The notes below the pieces were generated by a model, which was not told where the DNA came from, ran no database searches, and worked only from the letters and a program-made list of their open reading frames with translations. A DNA stretch of 64,000 nucleotides from Symbiodinium kawagutii (taxonomy: Eukaryota; Sar; Dinophyceae; Suessiales; Symbiodiniaceae): positions 888 through 64,887 of the forward strand of contig VSDK01010616.1 in the NCBI GenBank assembly GCA_009767595.1, written 5' to 3'. The position numbers were made by a program, and so were the translations under genes. The first letter of the stretch is position 1. Each line of letters begins with the position of its first letter. Shown one piece after another: positions 51,801 to 63,800 of the stretch.

Positions 51801-54800
51801 GGTTACCTTCTTACATTCACGTGGGTCCGACGGATATTGATAAATCTCCGTACCAGGTTCCACCAACAAACAAAAACATCTTCACCAAAAGTAGGATGTT
51901 CGCCTCATCACCGGTTGTGTCAACTCGCTTGGACGCTTGCTCGTCTAAATGATAAGAATGACAATACAAGATACAAGCATATGCAGACTCTATGGGTGTG
52001 GAAGGAAACATATTTTATTTGGAACATTGCGAGGCAACCCCATCGGAAGTGTTCAAACCATATTCACTGACGTCGTTCTTCTACAATCTACACGTCTAGA
52101 CAGGAATAGTAAGACAACTACAGCTGTAGGCCATAGATAGTGTTAAAACATGTTAAACCAGCTGACAGCGTGAACTCTATGATTTTGGTGTCTCTCCACT
52201 GGACACTCGCTGTGTAGTTGCTCTATGCCTGGCTGCTCCCAGTGCAGTCCCGCTCGTGAAAGAAACCACGATGCGTGTTCATTCCACCTGCCGATTGGCA
52301 GTGGTGCGCCCCAGAGTCGGCAAGTTTCAAGTAGGACAGCGATGGCGATGACATATGTAGATATCGCTCTGCATACACAGTAATCATACAGTCAAGGCAA
52401 AACATACGTAATTAACTACATACCTATGATCAAAATTGCACATTGCGCACACATACTTACAAACATCACCTGCACACCCACGGACCCACTTACATGCGTA
52501 AGGCAATGCCAGCCTGACGTATGTGTAGAAGTGTAGTGCATATATTGTAGAAACATGTTTGAACGGGTGACTATTTGTTCGCACATATGATGATGTGATG
52601 TACATGTAGTTTGTTCGCTCGTGCTTGCATGCATAGGAACATCCATTGGCACCCTAAACCTTCCTTTTCAGGGCTTATAACAGCAAAAGAGGGAACATGC
52701 AAAACCCTATGGTTTTTGGTGCCAAGGCATGTATTGTTTCGATTTCTCAATCTGTGGCATATACACTGATACATGTTGCCAGCGCGATTCATTTCCATAA
52801 GCCCATATACGTATGTATAAATAAATATATATAATTAAAACAAAATAAACATATAAACAATCATGTACCTACAAGCAAACAAACCATATGCATCAATACA
52901 TATATATATATATATATATATATAAACTACAAATAAACAACCATGTGTATATAGATGTGGCAAATAGATAATATATGCAACCAAATCCGCGTGTAGAAAT
53001 ACATTGAAAAATATAGAGGGAGAGAGACATTCTCTATCATTCTCTGGTTGGTGGTTTCAACCCTAGGAAAAATATTCGCCAACCAAATATGTGTTGATAA
53101 TCACTAGGGAAAATACAAAAAAGTCAATCAAAGCACCAACCAGTCATGCAAATTATGGTAAATTATGATAAATTAATTATGTATGTTTCCGGTTATCAAA
53201 AGTAAGAAATGATGGTCATTTACGTAAATTTGCATAGGAAATGTTCTTACGCCATAATTTCCCATAATTTGCATGCAAGAAACCACCGTTTCAGGCTCCC
53301 TATGGCGTAAGAAACCACCATTTCTATCCATTTCTCCACCTGTGGTCCGGTGCACCTGGAAGCATCTCCCCGCGGATGTTGGCGATCAAACCCCACAGGT
53401 CCTGACAGCCCCTGACCCTGCTAGGGGCGGCATAAGCCACCTAGGATGTAGTAAACTTGGGAGGTTAGTCCATTGATACCTGCTAGCTTAGGGTGAGTAA
53501 ACTTCGGTTTCTAGCCCACTTAATATCCATAACCAGTATGGTATCCTTGTCAGAAACCTAGCTATAACTCCATAACTTGGGATGTAGCTAAGTTGGGTTA
53601 TAAATAGGGTAAATACCAGTTCTGGTAGACATTGTTGACATAGAACCATACGACAATGGCTGATCAGCCAGCTTGTGACTAGGGAGGCCCGCCTTTTGCC
53701 CATCTCTACCCCAATACAAATTATATATTCATTCAGGTGAGCGCAATATGCCACAGCTGTCATTCTGGTTGGGGAGAACTGTATGATGAGAAGCCCCTGT
53801 GAATGGTTTTGGAACCGCCTGGAACGAAACCCAGCTGGCTTTCCCAGCGAACAAACATTTTAAAGAGAGGTGCTACGAGATTGTCAAAACGGAGCACCAA
53901 GGTTGAAAAAGGAAACTGTTTCATTCACGTCTTGCTTGCAATCAAAAAACGTCATCGCAAAAAAACGTCAAACAACTTGGCTTGGCTTCTACACATTGCA
54001 TACCATCTAGGCATCTTCAAATGCAAAATAGTATTGGGATGCACTATGAAGAAAAGCCTGCATGCGGGGGGTTGGGGAGCCACACACATATACGTACATA
54101 AAAAAACATCAAAACTCCCGAGAGCCTCTAGACCCTGCCGGTACAAGAAGAAGCTCAAGATCTTTTGGTACACCTCCCAAGGCCAGGGCCGAAGTTCCCC
54201 TTGGTTGGCCAACAAGTGGATGCATGATTCTCATTGGGACTGTAGTTACTGTTCTGCCACCAGTGGCAGTGAGTCATAGGCACTGCAGCAACCTTTACCG
54301 ACCACCCTATGCAAAACAATCGTCTTTGCCAAGTTCATCGATCAGGGTCCTGTTTCCCAGCGTCTGTATATTTCTTTACTGAGAAATAACGGAGGAATTC
54401 CGGAGGGTCTGCTGATGGCCGATGACCAAGAAACCAGCATGGACCCCCCTCCTGGCTCCTAAACGAGTACTGTATGTTTTGTGTTTCCACGGGAAGGAGC
54501 TGATAAGGGAAGGAATTTGGGTTCTTTGAGTAAGCCAAGTACGCCACTCGAAATATTCATTGACTTGCGCTGGGATATATGATGTATGCACATATAGATA
54601 ATCTAAGATGGGTCTGGATTAGCCCACTTCCTCGTTGGTAACCCTGTCTTGTTGGTGACTGAGGTGTATAAGTTGCCATTTGCCAGAAATTGTGATATTT
54701 TCAGCTGCTTCTTGTGAAACATGTATATAGATGGTGACTCAAACATGGAAGGGCTGACCACCTGGGTTAACATCAAAAGCAACTTGGGTTGTCTTGTATT

Positions 54801-57800
54801 TTCCTTTCTGTAGCTACAGCAGCTTTAGGAAATTGCTTCGTCACTTTGCTTTAAGAAAACAAATAACTTTGGGGCGAAATGTGACCTACCCTTCTTTGAC
54901 ATAGCTGGCTGGTTATTCCACCATTTAAAGCAAATTACCTGCACTGGGGTCGATGATTTGTGAATGCTAAATTACTGGAGTGTCGTTATCCAGTTAGAAT
55001 CAGCCTCAGGATAAGTCTTCAAGCTTCGAACCAGTCTTTGAAGTCAGAAGCAGTCTTAGAATGATAAGTCTTCAAGTTGGAACCAGTCTTAGGATAAAAT
55101 TTTCCAAGTTAGAACCAGCACTTTGACCAGTTCCAACTGTTTCCCACCGGGCTCAGGACCTTCCCGTTGATCCCCAAGCCTCCCAGGCCCACGCCTGGAT
55201 GGGGACAGGCCTTGTCTGCGCTGCTGGCAATGTCAGTTCCGTGGCCAAGGCATGGCTGGCCTCGCACAGTCCACCCACGGGAGTCCCCCCAGCGGTGACG
55301 TGGGGACAGCCACAGGTGGTGGTTTCGGTCACGTAGCCTACAGCCAGGTTGGGGAATCCCAAGGCTATGGGTGGTTTATCGCTAGAAATGATTGAGATTG
55401 GGTGGTGTTACTAGTGATGAATGTAAAGGATATGATAACTGTGGGTACCCCAAGCTGACTTGAGAAACCACCAGTCGTGGTCTTTCTGATTTGGGTGGAA
55501 CTTTGGGGAACCATCAATTGTTTTTACATCATTGTGAACTACTAATACTTCTGCCAACCTGGTTGGTGGTTTCAACCCCTATGAAAAAGATTCATCAACC
55601 AACCAGTTGTTCATAATCAAAAGGGCAAGTAAACAATGTTTGTAAGCACCAACCAGCAACACACTTTAACTACTTGGTATCTTTGAAACCACCAGTGCTA
55701 TATTAGTATTAACCATCAATTGGTATTAGGTATTATATTTAGTGGAACTACCAATATTGTTGGTATCTTTGAACCATTCTTGTACACCAACATGAATCCA
55801 TCACAGGCGGCGGCCTTGCCATAGAGCTTTTTCACCGACTTGGCACTATCACTGCTGAAGAGCGCCATGGCCTGACAAGGGAAGGCTGCGAATGCTGTGG
55901 TGAATTCGAAGAATGATGGGCTGGCAACGATGTGATTTGGCTATCTGGTTGGTGGTTGAACCACCCCGTCATGAAATGACTGGTGGTTTCAACCTCTATG
56001 AAAAATATCAGCCAACCAAACATTCGTTAATCATCACTAGGGAAAATAATAAATGTTTAAAGCCGCAAACCAGCCATGGTTTGGCTATGGTTTGGCTACG
56101 ATTTGGCTGCGGGTCATACGCAACCATCTCAAAAATGGGTGGGTCTGCATCCCAACACTTTGAACAGTTTGGTCATGGGATGTGAACAGCTGGGGGCTTT
56201 TGACCCATTGGGACTTAATGTTTCTTGATTGATTACAAGGATCGATCAACAAGGATGTTCAAAATGAATGTACTGTACATTGATAGATCATCGACAAGGA
56301 TAAATCAATACATGGACAAATGATAGTATAGATATTGAGTGACATGGGACACACACACACACACATGACAAACAAGTACAAAGAAAAGAAATTCCAGCAA
56401 CATCCTGCAACATACAATGGTTTCTCAAAATGGAGGTACCCCCAAATGATCCAGTTTATTGACCATTTAAAGTACTGAACCAACCATTTTTGGGGTCCCC
56501 CATGCTGTGAGAAACCACCATATACTAGTTGTCTAACCAATATTGTTGGTGACTATCCCCTATTAATCCATATTCTTGTCCAATATTAGTCATTCATAGT
56601 GATCAACCATTCACTTTTTGGGTTTTTAGGTAATAATCCATCAATTAGGGTTTGGGGACCCCCTCCCCCCCTGCTCCAGTTGTCGAGACCTCTTCCACGG
56701 TACCACCCAGCCTCGACGGCTGAGCTCAGTGGAGTTCCGGAAGCCAAGCTTATTGTTATGAAAAAAGTAAGTTTTACAACCCCAGTAGTCTTATTGTAGA
56801 ACCATTTTTGTTTAAATAAGTCACAGGTAAAACCTATGGGTCATTGTTTTTCGAAGTTATGACCAATATTTTAGAGGGTAAAACCCTACCTTTTTAGGGG
56901 TCTTAGGGGCCCATGGTAGGCAATAGTAATCTTAGTGACTTGGAGGTAAAGTTCCTTACAGTCACTTGCAGTTGCTTGAGGTTACTTCATCACATATCTG
57001 TTTAGTTGGAAGCTTACTTAGTTGGAAGCTTACTAGTTTTAGTGAGTGTTGCTTAGGTAGAAGGTAACTTATTTTTTACTTGGCACTAACTAAAGTAGCG
57101 CCTTACTTCTTAGTTGGAGGTTCTGGTCCACCCAACTGGTGAATTCTGCCACACAGTGAGTTCAAGGGTGACCGACGGTCGCTGAGTTGAGGCCAAGTGG
57201 CATCTCGACCATTTGATCCGGTCGCAAAAGCACTGACACCAACATCGGCCGCACCAAGTCCTACGGCGCGGTGAATGCTGGGAATCTCTAACAAAATTCC
57301 AACGATAATGATGAGTCAATACTGGTGAGGAATGAGTGGTGAATCAATACTGAAAGTAAATATATGCATTTGATGATTAGAAAAATAATGGTGTATCAAC
57401 AATCATGGTACATAATTCCAAGGGAATATCAATGGTGAAAAATGAATGATGAAGAACGGCATAAAAACCAAGCCGGAATCTCCAAGGATCGATGATTGTG
57501 GGTATCAATGACCAACGTAAAAAAAAAGGCCAATGAAGATTGGATACAAATCCTTTGAAGGCTCAGCGGGTTGGCAATCCCGTGTAGTTTCGCAATCATC
57601 CATCAACTGACGATACACCACAACTTTTGGGTGGGTATTAAATTTGTTTATTGGATGGTGCTGTGGTTCATCTAATCAAAGGTTACTGACCCCTTTAGTG
57701 GTTGATTCTACCATGCTGTACCATGATATTGGTATGCACCCTCAGTGGCGATACAAGCACAAAAACTATTCCTCTATCATCAGCCGTTGGCATTTTGGGA

Positions 57801-60800
57801 AAGGTCGCGTGGCATCGCTGGTCGGTCTTTCACCTAAACGCTGCTGATGGTCATTGATCAACAATAATGCAATGATCAGAGACCAATCACAAGGATTTCC
57901 TATGTGTGAATGTGTAAGATGGATACTATGGAAACTGTGAATGTATAAAACACATATCCTTAAACCATCTTAAACCTGTGCAAGTGTGAATGTATAGATA
58001 TCCCATGGTCTCCATGCACAAAGATCGACACACAATGCCGTTGAAAGGCCATTGGTAAGCTCGGATTACCAGCTGCACAGTGCCCTATTCCTTGGCAACG
58101 GCGCCGCAATCATTCACATCGTTGCTTGCTCCTACTCACTGTAGATTTGGGTGTCTGTCCTACAATTTTTTACCGCAGCTGCGCAAATACAGCTGATGCT
58201 CAAAGTGGAATTCACGGAATTGAACGAAACTCAGGCAGTATCTGTTGTCAGAAGATGTCAGAAGTACAAAATCCTACGGGTTGCGGACCAGCCGAGTTAC
58301 TAGTTCTACCGACCTGTTTCACAACACTGCTGCAAGAGACCTCAGGTGATTTGCAGACAAAAAGGTCGGATTGAAGAAGGGGCATCAATTCGGATAGCTC
58401 AAATGCAATTTCTGGTTGATTGTTTCAAATCCTCTGAAACAAATATTGGTTCATCAACTAACCATCCCAAATATTCGGAACAAACATGTTGAAAACGACC
58501 GACCATAGTAGTTGTTGAGCCATTATTGTTCGTGATTTTCCCCTATCTCTATCTCATTGTTATATATGCTGAAATTACTTGTTTGGGTAACCATCATTGG
58601 AGGAGGACTCGCTTTTCAGTCGGACCTACTCACTTTTGGGGGGGTTCACTGGTTCTCTAAAGCCAATGATTGCACGATGCACGAACAATGAACTGATTCA
58701 CGATAAGTTTGCCGGGTACTCACATACTATACTGTAATGTCTATGACCCGGACCTATCACTGTTGAACCATTCTGCTTGCGTATTATCCCCATTTGAAAC
58801 CAGTGTTAATGAATATAGCCAACGTTATAGCCAACGTTATAGCCAACAATACAACCAGAAACCAAATAACCAAAGATTTGTAACCAAAAAAAAATAAAGA
58901 ATCTGGTTGTCATAATCCTTAAAATTAAAAAACCAACCGCATATGGCTATGGGTCAAAACCCTTCGTCCCCCTGGTTCCCCATCATTAACCATTGTTTTC
59001 CCTATACTTTGGTGGATTAATATCCTCCATTATTGTTGGTTAACTGCTTGACCCAGCTCGCCATATATAGCTGGTACATCCCCTATAGTTGCTAGTTGTT
59101 ATCCCCTATTATTAACCATATAACCAGCTAGGCTTCACCATGGGTTGGTTGATTAACCACCATATGTTTATACCCACCAACAACTCATCCTCACCGCTGG
59201 TCACGCCTCAAAGATCCAGAAACGGATCGTGGTGTCTCGTGAACTGCTGACCTTGGTCCGGTGCTTCCAAGGTCAACAGAGATCCAACTATTCGACACCG
59301 TCAGGTGGTGCTTCGCTGCGTGACATCACGGTGGTTTTTGATGGTTTTTTAAATTATGAAACTGCTGCACATATTGGTTTATTGCTTGTATTGCTTATTG
59401 TAAGCTTGTTTGGTTTATTGCTTTGATTCTGATTTTTGTAAGCTGCCAACAAAAACATGTGTGTTTTGAAAAAGCAAAAAAAGCTACTAAAAATCAGACT
59501 AATGGGCAGCCCGATCTCACCTCTCCCACCGAGTTTCCCCGCCAGGAAGAAGGGTCTCTCTGGATGCATGGCAATACCTGGGCAGTGCGAATCATTGGAA
59601 GGGCCTTGAGCAATAGAACGGAGGGTATACGGTATACGGTATACAGTACGAAGTGGTACCACCCAAGTTGTTCAGCTGAGGTTCTGACTAAGGCAGCTAC
59701 AACTTATAACCACTGAGGGTACTACTATTTACAGTGAAGATCAACTGAATGTGAGCAAACCATCAACAAGTCATATATTTCGCACACCTATGACATGCAT
59801 CCATAGATATTCTGTAACCCATCTTTTGGGGTCTCTTACCATGGATTCTAACCCAGCTACTTAGAATTGGACCTTTGCTCCTTGTAGGTCCTGATTTTTG
59901 GGGATCTTTGCAACTGGCTCAAGCCATGATCCAAGTTGCCATAGACATCTGCATGATGCTCGTAAGCAGTGTACAAACACCTGGCGTCTGCTGGGGCCTC
60001 ATGGTGAGATCATGTCTGGAGAAAACGACTTGGAAAAAGGAGATCATATGATGAAATTGATTCATGGATCTGAATCTATCAAGTAACTTGAGGATTCAAG
60101 TAACAAGTTACTGAACATTGAATTGAAAATCCTCATACTCCGTTCATTTTATATAGATTTTTTTTTACCCGATATATTCTCGAAAAAACACACCCTATTC
60201 TGCTCATTTTCTACGTATTTTGCTTCGGCTCTAGATGCGCCAAAGTCAAGGGCATCCAGTTTTCAGCCGACAACTTTGTGAGGCAACTTGAAATGATCAA
60301 CAAGATCCAGGATTTGTTTGAACCAGCAAATGCCGTGCCTGTCACTGGTGTCATTGGTCATAGTTTCGCTAGAAGTTTCCAGCCAAAATCCCTACGGGCA
60401 TGGTGGGTCAGTCTCGTTTGTTGACGCTGTTTATAATTGCCGATAATTAATTACAATCATATATCAACATCCTGGTAGCGTCACTGGTGCCAAAAGATCG
60501 ATCTGGACATAATCCACTGCTTACCCAAAGATCCTTCAGACCAACAGATTCACATGCTTTATCTCAAACATCCACTGTCTTCACTTCAAGTTCCAAATTC
60601 CCGTACTCCCTTAAAAGAGCTAAGGTGGTTGAAGCCCAGTAGTGAGAAATGGAACCACCAGCCCCAAATAGTGCAGTGTCCTCTCCTCCCCTACCACCTA
60701 AGCCACCAAAAACAATAAGAACCAGAACCAAAAAACAAATACAACACGACTAAAGCTTGTCAGACATATTATCAACTGCTTCATCGACTTCCTCAAGATT

Positions 60801-63800
60801 TCTGATGAGCCCTTAGTGAATAAATACTATCTTCCTTGATGGTATTTTCACCCTTCCTTTACCTCGAGGTTGTGCCGTTTAGTGGGGCCACCACTGGTGC
60901 CTCGACTCAACCGCGTCCCAAACGCGAATCGTTGAGTCCCAAGAGCCACTGAACCTACGGTTGCGTTGATGGGTAATGTTAACCCCGGATGAACAATGGC
61001 TATTGATGGCGACTAATAATGGTTCACAATGGTTAATATGGGTGAAAAATGGTTAATAGGTCTATATTCTTTCGGTTTGTAGTGGATAAATGTCGTTCGT
61101 AAGGTTTACAACCATTGTTTTGTAAGGAGATAACAACCAACAGGTTGATTCCAGAGGTTGATCCATTGGGGGGTACCATTTTGATGGGACACCATGGGAC
61201 ACTAAAGCTTTTGGGGATACCCCTTATTGATCAAATAGGGGTCTATTAATCCGGGGCTGATATTCTTCGGAATGTCACAACCGATAGTTCACCATGAACC
61301 GATAATGATGAAGAGTGGCTTCTAATGTGGGATAATCATTCATCAAGTGACAGAACAAGGGTTTCTTTTGTATAATCGTTGATAGTAGTGAGGGGATAGC
61401 AACCGGCAATCAAAGGGATGTACACATTCACACAATTATATCATATCCATGTTATATCCATGTTATATCCATGTTATATGCAGGTCACCATGGTGTTCCA
61501 CTAAGCTATCCCAAGACACAATCATTGGGAAACCTGAAGCTTCGGACGCCTTTATGCGGATCGACCTGATGGGTATAGCCACATCCAAGATGGTATCAAC
61601 TGGGACGAACAAGGGAAACATGAGGGGTTGGTAGTTGGTGGTTGGTGGTTTCCCCATGGTGGTTTCCCCATGGTGGTGATTTACCATCAAATGATATGTA
61701 GGGGTAATTGGCAGCTGGACCTCCGTGAAGAATCCAACTCCTTCCCTACCCTTCCGGTTACCTCCATCGTGGGTAAGCGTCTGGTTTCTACCATTGCTAT
61801 ATTTATATTTGGGGTTGGTTACCTACTACTGGTATACAGTAATGGTAACTGGAAGCCTACCCTTTCACAACCACCCATCATTCCACACCTTGCGCCCTTG
61901 GCTGCCCGACAGGATGTGTGGCAGCTCGCTATGCCACAACAGGCCGCGCACATAGGAGGTATGCCCCACCAGCCTGCAATGGGCGTAGCCCCTGCTATAT
62001 TGAGGGTAATCATTGTTTGCTACCACATTATTGGTGGTATCTTAAGGGTAATCATTCTTAGTGACTGGTATATTAGAGTAATAATGTGCAATGATGGTGC
62101 TGTCAGTCCTTTTTACTTGTACATTATTTCGTCCTATATGCAGGCTTCACAGTTGGTCCTCCTTCTTGCCTGAACAGTCTACTATCAAGTAGTATAACCA
62201 AGCACACCCAAACATCCCTGCCAAATAAACCATGCTATCAAGTGTCCTGAAACTGGCTCAGTCCCAGGAGTTGAAACACAAGAAATGAAAGCACCAGCTC
62301 GGATTGGCCATCTCGGGCACTATCCACAAATCTCAGCTTTGAAACCACCAACCAGTGAGAAATCTTCCGGCAGTCTCAAGGTCAACTAGAAGATTTGAAA
62401 ACATATCAGAGGTATCATTAGCGTCTGACATCCTGTCCGAAGAGAGCACCCCTACCTGGGTAAAATATAACAAAAACACAGAGAATGGAATATCTATTGT
62501 TCAACAGTTCCAACCGGATATCAAAGACAATACATCATGCACCGAATTTGTGAAGAGGAAATGAAAAACCTCCAAACATCCTTTATCTGTCGATATGCCA
62601 AAGGGCAGACCATCCTCTGTGTGGTCAGCAGATTGTCATCTGCCCTGAGACTTGTCAGCAGCCGGTACCAGGTGACTGTGCTCCAAAGGCGAAACGAAAT
62701 GCTGTGTGTTGCAGTGTAAATTCGCCAACCAACACAGCTGACCTTTCACCAAAAAAGGCACCAGGTGCTTTCTATTCCATTCAAAATCACACATGAACGA
62801 CATGGCAGTGGGTCAAAACCCCGTACCCCTGGTTCCCCTATCATTAACCATTATTTCCAGCTGTTTTTGTTGGTCATTATCCCCCATTATTGGTACATTA
62901 ATATTGATCCATTGCCAAATCTTCCAGCATTGAAACAATTTAGAACGAGGCATTCTCTTCCCGGGCCACTTCTACGGTGCTGTGGAACTTCCCGCGCCGT
63001 CGCAATTGCCGTTGTCCACGGAAGCCCAGCGTCCAGTTCCAGATGCGAATGGTCTCGGTGGCGACCAGCTGGGAGAGGTCGCCCAACGCGGAACGTGGGG
63101 CCCAAAATGGTCAGCAGTGCTGGCAGTGCTCATGATATCAGGTATTTCCAGTCTATTTTAGTGATATCTCGTGATGTGCAGTTTCAGTTTATTTGTTGTA
63201 CATGATTTTTTTTTGGTACCTGCCAGGCACCCACTAATCTGCATCCCCTATATTCTGCTGGTTTGACAAAAATCCAAGCACCATTGACCATGCTGTTGTT
63301 GACTGGATGTTCTTCGTGGCAGGCTACAACGTTAATATCATTCATGTACAGAAACTCATTTCATAGATTGTGTAACTCAAAACTGATGCTATTCTTCCCG
63401 CGAAACAACACTCTTGGGCCAACGGAGTAACCATCAATCTTGGCAGAGCAAACTTCCTGCAGCACAACACAATGTCCACATGAACAGCAACATTGACAAG
63501 TTCTGAAACTCAATAGTTGGCAATGATTTCTGGCTTGATGAGGCTTCAACTCATCACCAAGTCAACAACCATCTCACTGCTATGGCTAAAACTAAAGGTG
63601 CCTCTGTAGATTTACCTACAGCCACATCGGTTTGAAAACATGGGCATGGGTCAGAGACGGTCAGAGCCAGGCATCTCCGAACATGTATCAGAACTACTGC
63701 TCTTTTGTGGGATGTAAGAGCCAAGAATACACGGACACCCAGCCGCCATGTCTGACTCCTAAGATCAAAATCGCCCACCCTGCCATGAACCAGGGTCGCC

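Noticed and set aside
59229..59340. Plus-strand frame [20 protein letters not shown]
   Set aside because: Attractive composition, but the same bases encode [11 protein letters not shown] on the minus strand in phase with both neighbours.
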